A DNA stretch of 64,000 bases, taken from the NCBI GenBank assembly GCA_944470555.2, contig OX104127.1, forward strand, positions 68,285,646-68,349,645, read 5' to 3'. Below are positions 10,839 through 21,970 of this stretch, piece after piece (position 1 is the first letter of the stretch; each line of letters starts with the position of its first letter). Position numbers and translations under genes: made by a program. The stretch comes from Heterobilharzia americana. Its lineage: Eukaryota > Platyhelminthes > Trematoda > Strigeidida > Schistosomatidae. Below the pieces are notes generated by a model. That model was not told where the DNA came from. It ran no database searches and saw nothing but the letters and a program-made list of their open reading frames with translations.

Positions 10839-11240
10839 TCCCAGGTTTCCTTTGTTCCTCCAACTGATGTCAGTCTTCGATGAATAACAACTTGAAACAT
10901 TTCCAAATCTCCACAACCCCCTCAAAATTTAAATGTACTTTTGATAACACTTGAAGTATGAGTGATAACAAAATGGATTATGTTATGGTTCATCGAATGT
11001 ATATGACTCAGAGAGTAGTGTAAAATTGATGAAAATAGTAGATCAATAAGGTGCTATGTAATAGGACTAGACAAGCTGTTTAAATGCAACCTTTTTTCTC
11101 TGTTTTCCTTTTTCTTTTCTCTTTTTTCTTCGTGGTTAAGACGATTAAGAGAAATATCACCGGAGACTATTCAAACAAGAGTGAATTCGGAATAAATAAA
11201 TCATGTGGAATGCAATTGTGTCCTACCTTCTCTTCAGATA

Positions 11241-11954
11241 TTATTTATAACTGCCTAGGCGAGTCATTAATGTTTGCCATATTAGTGGGATGTCTAACCC
11301 ATCTTTTCTGTTGATTGAAGAAGGATATGAGCAGATGTGCAAAGCTTCTGCAATGGTCCGCTCTTTGTGAGAGAGAAAACCCTTTTGCAGAACTTCTGTC
11401 TGTTCGAATGATATTTTATGACCTGAATATAGGGAATGAGCTGCGATAGCAGAGCTTTTTTCAAGTTTTTCTAGATCATAGGAATTTTTTGGTGGTTTTT
11501 TGGAACTTTGGTCGTGTTCGGTTGGACGTGTTAGTACTTGACGTGATGTCTCTCCAATATATGTGGCACCGCATTCACTGCAGTCTACCTTATAAACACA
11601 GTTTTGTTGTTCCAAATGAGGAATCAGATCTTTTAATTTACACAGGTGTGAGTGTAATGTTTTCGCCACCTTAAAGAATACTCTGATGTTGTAACGGTTA
11701 AGGATACGTCTTATTTCCTCCGAGGTGGATGTTCGATAAGGAAGTACTATAGTACTTATCCAATTTTTATGGCTTGACTTTTTCATATTTTTATTCGATA
11801 AACTTTTTTCGATCTTCTTTAATAGTTTGTCTGGATAGTTATTTTGTCTTAAGACTTCCCGAACAAGTCGCCTATCTGCTTGCTGAGATTCCACTTTATT
11901 TGGTACCCTTTGCGATCTCGTCAACAGATTTTTGGCGTTTAATTTAGTTTCCAA
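11241..11954 (-). pseudogene. PLE GIY-YIG endonuclease domain, 5'-truncated polyprotein
   Basis: An uninterrupted 237-codon frame ending in LIWQTLMTRLGSYK. The endonuclease motif reads as VYKVDCSEC followed eight residues later by YIGETSR, with the catalytic-type Arg (RQVLTR) and a Glu in PTEHD. In PLEs this nuclease acts at insertion sites beside the RT. The nuclease part is open but lacks its RT, so it cannot be an autonomous element. It is antisense to, and upstream of, the acetylcholinesterase gene. Confidence 0.78.
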
Positions 11955-12039
11955 TGGATGATCTGATCCTACATGGATTTGTTGAACTATTGCTATGAAA
12001 ATTTATGAGAAGGGTCAATAAAGTCAATGGGAAACATAG

Positions 12040-12660
12040 GAATAGGAACAGTAGAGAAATAAAACAAAATCTTAATCACGTTACTCTTGGTATGAAAATC
12101 AAAATCAATACTACCAAGGTAGGTTCAACGTGAGTACACATTGTTTTTGCAAACATAAAGGGGGTTTGAATTTATGGATGGCAAGAACTTTAATAAATTT
12201 AGGCAGTCGTCCCTGACTACTTTTATGTGAGCTGTTTGCATGTCTAGCGATAGATGAAGATGAAGGTATGTCACCTACACTTATCCGATTTGTTAGGGTT
12301 CTTTGTACTTGTAGCCTTTTGGGTACATGTTCAGCCAGCCTTAACGTGTTAAGATTATTCCTCGCTATTTAATTTTGTTCACCCATACATGTAAATTGAT
12401 AAACACAATTGAATGTGATACAATTCTTTTGTATGTTGTGTTGGTTTGTGTTTTAACATGAACTTTGTCTTCTCTACAATGATGACGTTGGCTGTATAAT
12501 GTGTTTTATAGATGGCTGATCTAAGCCTTTTCCTCATCTCTAAATGGCAATGAGATGTAAACATTTGTCTTAACAACGGAACACTGCTTACTTTCAATGC
12601 AATATGACTTTTCACCTATCGATAAATTTCAATGGGTAGCCATTCTGTATAGGTGTTGTC
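12040..12660 (-). pseudogene. Penelope-like element C-terminal fragment (second PLE family)
   Basis: A minus-strand reading of 12379-12615 gives KVSSVPLLRQMFTSHC, RLRSAIYKTHYTANVIIVEKTKFML and a C-x-MG end. This parallels the 18359-18700 fragment (RRRLTLAIKKTYYAVNL, VEKTKHIL). The downstream part (to 12120) keeps the basic tail (NLLKFLPSINSNPLYVCKNNV). Several stops interrupt it. It belongs to the same PLE family as 17828-19026, not to that of 11241-11954. Confidence 0.6.
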
Positions 12661-13430
12661 GTCAATAAGTTGGTTTCTTCCTTCTTCGTGTCATAGGTAC
12701 AGATGTGGTTTATTCTACTGAGTAAGCACCTAACTATACAGCATTTATGTTGGACTGGGCAATGTGATGTACATACATCATGTTTCAGATAATCTTCATC
12801 TTTTCATTATGCTGTTTAAATTTATCATAGAGATTACTCGCTTTAAATTTTTAAACTCATTTTATCCAGACTGTTATTCAATTGAATGGTGTACTTTGAT
12901 TGAGGGAACTGAATGTGACTTAAATGAATCAGAAATAGCAATTTAATGGACAAATGGATACAATTTGTCGGATGATATAATATCTCAGCAATGTACATCT
13001 GTAATACTATCCTAGCCTGAATTAATGGGGTGGGGGAAAGAGAGCATTTTACACTTTGGCGATGAAACTTCTGAATTATTCTGACCATTTGATGATACCA
13101 GAGACCAACTTTAGCATAAACTGGTTCTTTTAGAAACCTCATGAAATGTGTATGTCTAGAACTTCTTCAAAGAATTCCAGAAGCCACAGCAACTGATATT
13201 TAAAACCTCAGTTAAACCCGAATATTCTCCTGAAGAGTCAGTGGTATGCAGAGCAAAACTTTTGAAAAATCTTGTTTTGATTTCCTCAGCATGCTAGGAT
13301 CATATTTATGTATGCTGTTACAAGAATTAAATCAAACTCGGTGTTCAACTTTGTCCGGGACATTCATCGTGACTATGGGATGGACCAAGTAAAGCAACAA
13401 AAACTATGAGTATCAATAAACAACATCTGA
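12660..13430. other. Intergenic, no gene seen
   Basis: AT-rich sequence. The short open frames (12764-12946 +, 12843-13142 -) overlap on opposite strands and show no motif, so I treat them as chance. Confidence 0.45.
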
Positions 13431-13625
13431 TATCCTTTGGACAAAAGGTGACTCTAGTGCCCCAGTGGCTCGGTAGATAATGCTTTGTTATTTCAAGCTG
13501 TCGATACGAGGTTCGAGTCTCAGTGGGAACAACATAACTCACTAGGGTGCAGGTACATTTACCAGGCAAGTTACAAATTGGATGAAACATGAGTCTTGAA
13601 TTCCACTGTTAGCCATTAAATAGAC
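13430..13625 (+). repeat. Decayed Smalpha-like SINE
   Basis: Has the A-box-like CCAGTGGCTCGGTAGATAATGC, a B box (GAGGTTCGAGTCTC), GTGGGAACAACATAACTCACT, and a terminal AATTCCACTGTTAGCCATT. The hammerhead region is damaged (no CTGANGA), although GATGAAACATG remains. Confidence 0.65.
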
Positions 13626-14950
13626 TACAATATAGTTCGGATGCTTATAACCCTAATTAAGTCTATGTTTAAAAGAATTTTTTCCCAGTGATTAAATATC
13701 AAATTGAACACACTAATTGATCGAAATTCTTTCTTTTACGCGTTACCTAAATATATCGTCTTCTTAAATATAATATTCTGCTGCTTAATGCTTCTTCGTT
13801 TAAATTATATTCATCAATCCTCTTAGCCATAATACGTCATTCAACTTTGCTTCAGCCTTCATAAATCTGCTTATGACTACCATTTTGTATACTACATGAT
13901 GCTTTTCTCGGTCTTGTGATATGTAATGAGAATATAATTGCGTTCAAAAAATATTTTACGATACATCGCTTTTCTGTTATCAAGTAATAAAAGTAATAGT
14001 TATATAGGATTGTCCAGTAAGGGAATGACGTTAAAACATAGAGTGAGTATTTTCGTTTTACAAAGTTATTACTTTTCTTCAATTGAACTCTTTCCATTAT
14101 TACTTCAATCTCTAACTTTATTGTATATAAACTGAAGGGATCCCAGACACCTGTTCACTGGGTGTTAGTAAAATGAATGTAATCATTGAATAAACTTCAC
14201 ATTTCATACATAGAATTCATATACAGAAGTATACAACCTCAGAGATGAAACAGAATTATTGTCTTTTAATCTAATTCAGTATGAAAGGTATTTTAAGGTC
14301 GAAGTAATAGATTCCAGTTAAACAACTTAATACATTCAATATATATATAGAAAGTATGAATCATGAGACCTGGAAAATTCTCATGTAACCTACTGGAATA
14401 TACATGAACATATATTATTCATGTTTCTTTATGCCATGCTATGCACTAAATGTGTCACTTTCACCTATATTTAAAACAAGGAAATACAAATTACCTTACA
14501 TTGAATATTGAAGACCACCTTAAAAAATAACGTTTCTTTTTAAAAAAAAGAGGGTAGATGTTGGCAACTTACTTCCTTCCCCTTAAATTACAATCAATTA
14601 ATATAAAGATATTCATAGTTATACTTTCCTTTCTTCTGTTTCCTTTTCAATTGTATAATTTATGTTTTATTTAAAATATACGCAATATATTCGTTAAATG
14701 TTGACATTTGTAACATACTTTGGTGGTATGACCTTGATGCTGATGTGTGTCTTTTGGTAGACTAATCGATTATTATGCCTACACGGTGGTTTATTAGTAG
14801 AAACAGAGATTTTCAATGTAAGACAAATGAAAGTAAGGGAAAAAAAAATTTTTTTTTTCTCTAGAGGTGTGATATTTCTTATACCCACAAATTAGTCAAA
14901 TGAAAAGTATCCCTTGAAGTGTTCAGATACAAATTATTTGACAAAACAAG
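13625..14950. other. Region immediately upstream of acetylcholinesterase exon 1
   Basis: AT-rich, including two A/T-only runs near 14540 and 14850. This presumably holds the 5' UTR, upstream non-coding exons or promoter, but I can point to no specific element. Overlapping chance frames at 13852-14135 on both strands were ignored. Confidence 0.4.
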
Positions 14951-14970
14951 AGATTGCTTGTTGATCTGAC

Positions 14971-14972
14971 AG
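14971..14972 (+). promoter_or_regulatory. Possible splice acceptor before the start codon
   Basis: GATCTGACAG ending at 14972 resembles a 3' splice site and lies 8 bases before the ATG. It could join an upstream non-coding exon or be a trans-splicing (spliced leader) site, as flatworms use both. This is inference only. Confidence 0.3.
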
Positions 14973-14980
14973 AAATAAAT

Positions 14981-15260
14981 ATGCATTATTGTATAATAAT
15001 CAGTTTTATTTTATTACATTTACTAAGTCTATATGGAATTAAAACACTTCAAGATGTAAATAAAGTCTCCATGTTATATAATGGAAATATGACGACTAAT
15101 ACAAGTAATACTGGTCCTGTTAATGGTTTGCCTATTGATACAACAGTGATATGCTCCTCTGATAATCCAGTTACTCATACATCTGTTGGAATATATTGTG
15201 GTTTGCGTGAAATTGTTCATTGGCCAAATGGACCAGCATCAGTAGTTGATGTTTATTATG
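14981..15260 (+). CDS. AChE: Acetylcholinesterase exon 1 (signal peptide and N-terminus)
   Basis: Starts at ATG 14981 (MHYCIIISFILLHLLSLYG). I chose this over the in-frame TTG at 14954 because the hydrophobic signal peptide begins here. It continues through a schistosome-style N-terminal extension with two potential N-glycosylation sites (NMT, NTS) and a Cys pair, then the first conserved esterase strand (SVVDVYYG). It ends TATTATG|GTAAAT, leaving one base of a Gly codon. Exon 2 supplies GT to make Gly, giving YYGIRYA, the equivalent of the conserved FLGIPFA. The exon encodes 93 residues plus one base. Confidence 0.88.
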
Positions 15261-15440
15261 GTAAATTAAATAAGATGAATTTGTATTTCACTTTGGTATT
15301 TTGATTTTTTAATGTATATTTTTTTATACAATAAACATCATATTCTTTTGCTGAATCGACATTGCATATAGTTCATCAATGTGAAATTGATTTAGTCTAT
15401 TGTGATTAGTTGTACTCAGCTAGATAGATAACTTTACTGA
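15261..15440 (+). other. Intron 1, 5' part
   Basis: Donor GTAAAT at 15261. No repeat recognised before the PLE at 15440. Intron 1 totals 8.7 kb. Confidence 0.6.
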
Positions 15441-16690
15441 AACAACTACTTTAATGAGAAATCAGCTGAGATACAATGTTGATGGTGTTATATTCTCTGA
15501 GTTGGATGGTTTATTCATGAAGCTTTCATTGTTATTCTAGACAACATCATCAGAGAAAACTTTGGGGTTTTCTCCACAACTAGCCATGTGAGTGATTGGT
15601 TGTTTCTGTAAAACTCTTATCACTGTCCCTATACTTACTTCACTTTGGTTGTCCCATTGATATGAACTTTGACCTTCTTGTTGCTTCTTATTAGTTTCTG
15701 GATTGGATCAATATGAGTGTCTGCTGATGACTGACTGATATGAATACCAAGCTCCTAAAAATTCTTTGACATTCAATATATTTCCTTGATCCAGGATTTC
15801 CACATTTTTCTACTCAAATTTATGTCCACAGTTGTCTGCATGAGTTGATATCAGAGATGTCATGATTTGTCACTACTACTTGATGTTCATAAAGACGTTT
15901 ACCAAGAGGATGACCAGTCTGCTCGACGTAGTGTTTTTTGCAGTTTATTCTGTTGATAATGTTTGGTTTGTCGTCCTTTTGCTATTGCATCTTTTGTCAT
16001 GTGTAAAAGAGGGTGAAGAGATTTTGTGGGCTTGTAAGCTACAAAGACTCCAAAAGGCTTCAATAAGCAAGTATTAATCTTAGACAACTTCTTGATGTAA
16101 AGTACGATAATCGGTTTGTTGATTTTCGAGGTTCCCTTTTTGGGTGACAATGGATTATGCGAACATCTTTTGATAAAGTTGAGTGGATAGCCGTTCTTCT
16201 GGAGAAGTTACTGGATACTTTTATTCCTTTATTCCTCATGGTTGATGTACTATAGTAAGTCTTCGCTTTTTGAAACAATATTCTTATGCAAATAGTTTTG
16301 CATGCTATTAGACTGTTGCTATTGTAACCGAGGATTTGATCGACATGGGCTGGTTTTCTGTATACTTCAGTTTCTAATTCCTTTGAGTCCGTTATAGTGA
16401 TCAGAATTTCTAGAAATGTCAGTCTGTCATTTGATTCCTCTTTAATTGTAAATTTGATATCATCAAAAATGATTTTGACTACTTTGGATTCCTTTCTTTG
16501 AATGATGACAAATATGTCATCTTCACTTTCTATAGTTAGTCCTGGTATAGATAATCCCGTTGGTGTTCCTTTTGTCTGTTTATAGAATTTCCTGCTGAAT
16601 TGAAAATATGTTGTTAGGCATGAATTAATCAACCCCACCAAACTGAAACATCGCAGTTGTGTATGTTCCTAGAAGTGTGTATCACTTACA
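15440..16690 (-). mobile_element. Penelope-like element, 5'-truncated, antisense in AChE intron 1
   Basis: Minus-strand frame 16060-16641 starts within the RT palm/thumb (LINSCLTTYFQFSRKFYKQTKGTPTG, then DDIFVIIQRKE, RLTFLEILI, TEVYRKPAHVDQIL). A later frame (15899-16150) gives the linker (VLYIKKLSKI, LLKPFGVFVAYKPTKSL, KGRQTKHYQQNK) leading to the GIY-YIG region. The metal-binding YVDD is eroded to SEDD. Frameshifts separate the two parts. A PLE-type hammerhead ribozyme follows at 15493-15559, in the terminal-repeat position. Confidence 0.78.
15493..15559 (-). ncRNA. Hammerhead ribozyme, Penelope-element type
   Basis: On the minus strand: stem I TTTTCT before the core pairs with AGAGAA after cleavage (15493-15498). 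Core CTGATGA is at 15553-15547, stem II UGUU/AACA around a CTAGA-type loop, and GAA at 15527-15525. Stem III AGCT/AACT has one mismatch and a long loop, with cleavage after the C at 15499. PLEs are known to carry hammerheads in their terminal repeats. The core residues are all present here. Confidence 0.65.
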
Positions 16691-17815
16691 AGAAGAAGGG
16701 TCATTATTATATCCTTATCCAGTTCCGGTTCAGTTGAGGTGGATAGTACTGTAACATCGTCATATTAGATCAGTCAGTTTGATATAGCACCCACTGATAC
16801 AGTCTTATTTACTAGCTGACATTTTGAGCAGGATCTGTTGCTCATATTCGTAATATCAAGATAACCATACAATGTCTTGGTCTAGTTTTTTAGTCTTATT
16901 GTTTTTTATTCCTTGACTTAGTTAATAGTAAAATTTTCTATACATCCAGAATTGGTGTCACGTTATTTCAGTTACACGTGCTAGGCGTTGAACTGATGAA
17001 GAGAGATTCAGTAGTCAAGCTCTCTCTCTCTCTCCACTTGACTACACTAGTTTTTAGGTCTGTGATGATAGAGAATCACACAGTACGGTGGCTCGTTGGT
17101 GTTTTCACTCTGTTAAGTCCGCCGTTTTGTTTGCTTTAATTGTATAAAACTATATCAATCAAAAGGTATCGTGAATCATTTGCATAGGTTTTGGATTTGA
17201 GATATATTTGTTGAAACATTATTAACATTCTTAGGTTTACCTCATTACTATTTAGCTTCATGTCAGCAGTACACAGTTATTCTGTATCATTCATTATTGG
17301 CTTTCTAGAAAACTTTTACGATTGAAAACCGCCAGTCACTTTGAAGACCACCCTAACAACAACTAATGTAAACAATTAGACTTATTCATTTTGTGAAAAT
17401 TTGATTTTCCGTCTGACATAAAGGAATCTAATTGATCGTTCCAACCATTACTAGGGTGACCTTAAAATGCATTCAAAGTAAATGCACAATTTTTGTGGAA
17501 TTGTTTTGATGTGGACACAAAAAAACGCTTCAAAAGTGTTGGCGGACTGATAGTTCATTGAGTGAATATAAAGGCAACTCTGACAACCAATTTCTTCCCT
17601 TTATTTTATTAAAAACTGTATTCATTACTAAAATACTTAAAGCTGATAGGTGGTTTCATTAATGCTAGGGTGGCTTCCGGTCTAGGCACTCAACTTTCAA
17701 GCTTTGAAACATTTGGTTTTCACCAATAAGTTCATTAAGGCCTCTGAAGTGAGTTACTCTCAGGTTCATTCTAGCAACAGTTGAAGTAAAGAGTGATTTT
17801 AAAGGTCACTCTAGC
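16690..17815 (+). other. Intron 1 sequence, no feature recognised
   Basis: AT-rich, with a TC microsatellite near 17021-17036. I see no coding or repeat feature. Confidence 0.45.
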
Positions 17816-17827
17816 AACGACTGAAAT
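17816..17827. repeat. 12-bp target-site duplication, left copy
   Basis: AACGACTGAAAT here and at 19027-19038, directly outside the terminal inverted repeats of the element at 17828-19026. Confidence 0.7.
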
Positions 17828-19026
17828 ATCGATAGCGTAATAGAAGACGAAGTTTATCTGAGCAATGTGATGTATTTGCGCAATACATTTCGAACAATCT
17901 GATGAAACACACATTTACTTGTCAAGTGAATATATTAAACCGAGGACTGGGAGGAGGGATAAATACAACAATTAATACAATAGGGGATTAAAATTAAGAA
18001 AGATGAGGACGAACAGGAAGTGACATAGTTGGTCCTAATCTTGGTAAGAAAACAAAGTTTACCAAGGTAAGTGTCGTGTAATAACAAACTGTTTTTGTAC
18101 ACATAAACGTGGTTTAGATTTGTGTATGGCTATGGCTTCCACAAATCTCAGAATACCTCCCTGACTGACTGTTTCCATATTAGACTTTGAAAGCTGTTTG
18201 AACACTAACTTTGTAACCTGTTTCTATGATATGTTTAGCTATAGATTAAGAGGGTTGTCTCCCACCAGCGTTTATCACTGTTTCATACTCCATTTGTTTT
18301 TGAAGCCATTTAGGCACATATTCTCCCACCCTCAACTGCATAACTCAATTACTCCTCCCTATGTATGTGTGACCACACACACATGTAGATTGGTAATACA
18401 ATGGGATGTGACGTAATCACTGATGCAGTATTTAGGTTTTTGGTGAAGTATGTGTTTTGTTTTCTCCACAGTGGTAAGATTCACTGCGTAATACGTTTTC
18501 TTAATGGCTAATGTCAGCCTACGTCTTAAAATGACACTATTTAGCTCCCCTCTGTATGGTAGAGTGATATGGACATTTTTCTTAAAGACCGTGTATAGAG
18601 TTGGCTTTGGTGCTACTTGGCCTCTACAACGGTTTATAAATTTCGTCAGATATCCATTTTCCATAAGTTCTTTGCTCAGTAATTTGATGTCTTCATCCAT
18701 CGCATCTAGTGTGTTGACAAGATAGATCCTGTTGAACAGTCATTTTACTAAATCTCGCTTGTATTGGATTGGACAAAAACTGTGGAAATTCAAGTATTAT
18801 CCTGTCCATGTAGGCTTTCTGTAAACTGACCGTCTTGTTGAACCATCTTCTCATCGACTGAGAAGTATATCTATTGTGTTAAATATTGTATTTATCCCTC
18901 CTTCCAGTCCTCGGTTTAATATATTCACTTGACAAGTAAATGTTTGTTTCATCAGATTGTTCGAAATGTATTGCGCAAATACATCACATTGCTCAGATAA
19001 ACTTCGTCTCCTAATTACGCTATCGA
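17828..19026 (-). mobile_element. Compact Penelope-like element with terminal inverted repeats
   Basis: Arms of about 150 bp (17830-17985 and 18876-19025) are inverted and roughly 95 percent alike: CGATAGCGTAAT, GAAGACGAAG-type start, CCGAGGACTGG, AGGGATAAATACAA. Inside, the minus strand reads a PLE C-terminus: NKTVSLQKAYMD, DIKLLSKELMENGYLTKFINRC, VHITLPYRGELNSVI, RRRLTLAIKKTYYAVN, and a GIY-YIG-like CGHTYIGRS, with stops. A 12-bp direct repeat flanks it. The lack of an RT means it is a truncated copy that still kept both ends. Confidence 0.7.
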
Positions 19027-19038
19027 AACGACTGAAAT

Positions 19039-20697
19039 GGCCAATTCGACTTCTTTATTTCAGTGAAAAAGGTCAGTTTTCATAAAATACAGAAGTTCAA
19101 CTGCTATTTTAGTTATTGTTAGGGTGGCATTTTGAGCAACTGTATGAGGTAAGTCTGACTCATCCACACAGTGCGAAACCCTAACCACGATTGTGTAACA
19201 CGTCGTGATTTTCATGTGATCTGTAATGAGTTATAAAAATGGTGGTCTCACACACATTCTAAGATCGTTTACTCATGAATTATTCTGTTAGAGTGAATGA
19301 GGTATAGATTATCCGTTTGCTTCTACCCAGTATATACATCCTTCATTAGAAAAATTGTCATCGACTTCCCTATACATTTTGTCGATTAGACTAAAGGGTG
19401 AAAATAGAACAAAGGAAATTATTTTTCTATTGGTTTCTATATTCAGTTTGTTTATCTTATCCAGAAAATTCTGGAAGTCACAGCAAACATACTGTCAAAT
19501 CTACTGTAAGAGGAACAGTACCTGGATGCTAGAATATTGAATTGTGGAATGTAATATTTCTATCCATACTTAATGAAATCGTATCATATTCATTATTTAT
19601 AATCATAAAAGTGAAGTCAGCACAACACTTAGTCGGTCTACCTGAAACTATCTGACGGTATAACTTTGTTCTTACATAAGGTTTTCACGAAATTCAGAGG
19701 TTTTCTACTGAAATTTGATTCCAGTTAGTTAGTCAGCTGACAGTCATCACTCCAAATTTGAAAGTTTTACTGTTACTAGTCTACCGACTTAAGGTAACCG
19801 CTTCCTACAATACAAGTACTCACATTCAGTGAAGATTTAACCTGCATGCTATTCATTCTACTGGAACAAACTTAACTGTCATGTTAGGCGTATTTGTGAT
19901 ATCTCAAGAACATTACAATTTTGTAAAAGTGTTTTCGCAGGTTTCGCTGAGTATTAAGCACTTTTTGTCAAAATTTACTGAAAACGGTTCAGTTTTTGAG
20001 AAGATGGACACTACTCAATGCAACCGACAACTAACTTTAGCATATACTTACAAGGAATGTAATAAAAAGGGAATAATATAGCCTTAATTCTCCCTGTAGT
20101 CACTTTTCTAATATCTTTTCATGTTGTTATCTACCAGGAAAACAAGATTGCATGCACAAACAACTTATATCCCATTATCAGTTGATTGATTCAGTCCTTC
20201 TCGTCATTATCATGTTACTGCAAATAGATCTAAAAAAAATAGTGGTAAAATTCAAGCTAACTAACTAATAAATAACCGCTTGCTTCAGTATGGTTACATC
20301 TACAAACATTCAAAAGTGTAGACGAGACGTTACTACAGCATTTCATCTATAGTTTAAATAAATAAGAAGATTCAAAGTAATTTTGATAATTATGACTACC
20401 AATCATTTGATCAACACTAAAACAGTCATATTTATTCATAACTTTATGATGGCTGAATAGAAATGATCAGTTTAAACAACTAACCTGTAGCTGAATCACA
20501 GAAAAAGCTTCATGTAACATTTGACCATGTATATTTTGATGTTTAGTAAAAATCTGAATCATCTGTTGAAGAAGTTATGATATATACAGTAAAACATCCA
20601 GAAAACTCTTTTTTTTAAAAAAATGTTCTTAACACTCTGAGGTTGCATTAAGACTTACTTATATAAAAAATGATTGTCGTATAAATTCATAGCTCTA
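19039..20697 (+). other. Intron 1 sequence, no feature recognised
   Basis: AT-rich. Short chance frames (19355-19540, 19881-20081) have no motif or splice context. Confidence 0.45.
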
Positions 20698-21530
20698 CAT
20701 GCGAAAACAAACAAGTTGGAAGAGGAGGCAAGGTAGCGAAAACGGAACTTCAAGCGAACGCAGAGAAGACAGAGGTGATGATGATACACAACCAACAACA
20801 AACACCAATCATCATCAGTGGGTGAAATTTAAGCGAAATTGTCTCTTTCACCTACCTAGACAAGGTGGCATCGTTTCAACTACAAGCGACACAGGCACAG
20901 ATGAGGACGTCAAAGCCAGGATCGGAAAGACAGCAAGACACGCCTTCCTTCATTAATCTGAAATCAGTGTGGAGATCTACTGTAGTGAACTGCACTGCAC
21001 TGCAGTGCACTCAGCATAAAGCGTGAACAAGATCCAGATTTTTAACAAAAATGTCAAGTCAGTGCTTCTATATGATGGTTGAGAGACTTGGCGGTGCGTT
21101 ATGAAAAGCATTTCCAACAAACTACAGACATTCATCAACAGCTGTCACCTACGCTCACTCGCTTCTGAAGATCAGATGGATGGCGAGAAAGAATAAGCAA
21201 CAAGGAACTCACTATGGCAACGAACTAACCAAAAACCCATCGACCAAAAAATATGCAGAAGAACGTCGAGATGAATTAGGTATACACTGAGAAGACCATT
21301 TGAGGACATCACGTATCAGGTCTGGCCAAGTCGACAGGGGGGAACAACGAGTTTGGTGTGCAAGGTGAGGGTGACATGGAGGAGATCATGTGCGGAAGAA
21401 ATGAGAGCTTGTGGGCAGTGGTGGAGCAGGGTTGAAAAGACCGCAGAGAAGAGAGTGAAATGGTGACGTGGTAGCGAAGTTCTATGTTCCACTAGGAACC
21501 TAAAGGACAAATAATAATTATATATTATAT
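20698..21530 (+). mobile_element. LINE (second family) 3' fragment in AChE intron 1
   Basis: Begins inside the RT just after the catalytic motif (KTNKLEEEA-like, ANAEKTEVMMI), runs through the conserved C-terminal block (STTSDTGTDEDVKARIGKTARHAF), and ends with CSTRNL and an AATAATAATTA tail. It is 5'-truncated, as usual for LINEs, with several frame changes. The same family is found at 29945, 33320, 34941, 44054 and 56935. Confidence 0.75.
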
Positions 21531-21829
21531 AAATAGTGCTTCACACTGTCAGATATTTTAATTATTCTTACGCTATTATTTTCTTAACGCCAATCTAACA
21601 ATAATTATACTTTTACGATACATGTTGACATCCCTTACCATTCAATGAAAGTACCAATTATATTTGAATGTGATTGTATATCTGTTTGTTGAACTCTTTC
21701 TCTTATATTTCACTTATGAGTATTCAAAACCTTTTACATGAATAAACTGTATTTCATGGATAATATCGCTATTGCATTTTTTTTTCACTTATATCAAACT
21801 AATTGCCATTAGAAAGGAGCTTTTTTCAA

Positions 21830-21970
21830 GATCAGTACCGGAGAGAGAAGATACTGAAACTTGGAAGCACTGGGTAACTATTTCGTCTTAGTCTGGGACT
21901 CTTCAGCAGCCGTTCACTGCTCCCAGACTTCCGACAATCCTCATACTGTTGTCACTGTATGAATAAAACC
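21830..21970. repeat. SINE family 2 fragment
   Basis: The antisense 3' region GAAACTTGGAAGCACTGGGTAAC and TTTCGTCTTAGTCTGGGACT (hammerhead stem II/III relic) is followed by a short plus-oriented piece (CACTGCTCCCAGACTTCCGAC). Decayed. Confidence 0.5.

Larger units (their letters stand above)
10597..10930. repeat. Inverted SINE dimer (family 2) with perfect 134-bp arms
   Basis: Arms 10594-10727 and 10757-10890 are exact reverse complements across a 29-bp spacer (outer bases overlap the duplication by chance). Each arm holds a tRNA B-box (GGTTCGATCCC at 10761-10771 and its mirror) and a complete hammerhead ribozyme. A 40-bp tail (10891-10930, ending CCCCTCAAAATTT) follows only the right arm, so the right unit is 3'-complete and the left one is a truncated mirror. 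Exact 13-bp target-site duplications (10584-10596 and 10931-10943) show that the whole dimer entered as one piece. The identity of the arms implies that they were made together and recently. Confidence 0.85.
10190..11985 (-). mobile_element. Penelope-like element, 3' half with GIY-YIG endonuclease
   Basis: Minus-strand frame 11241-11954 (237 codons open) carries the distal RT/linker (RRLVREVLRQNNYPDKLLKKI, ISTIVLPYRTSTSEEIRRIL). The zinc-binding-like Cys pair and the GIY-YIG core follow: CVYKVDCSECGATYIGETSRQ, then a downstream Glu/His (PTEH) and RTIAEALHI. The 3' non-coding part runs to about 10190 and contains TCGAAACGTTGAGGAATAA on the minus strand. The upstream RT palm (YVDD region) is absent, so this is a 5'-truncated copy. 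The SINE dimer at 10597-10930 is inserted in its 3' region. Confidence 0.8.

Noticed and set aside
11084..11314. 76-codon open frame with a hydrophobic Phe-rich start
   Set aside because: Low-complexity T-rich sequence overlapping the PLE 3' region on the other strand. No splice context or motif.
14954..14980. Upstream in-frame TTG as acetylcholinesterase start
   Set aside because: Non-ATG, and it precedes a likely splice acceptor at 14972. The ATG at 14981 starts a proper signal peptide.
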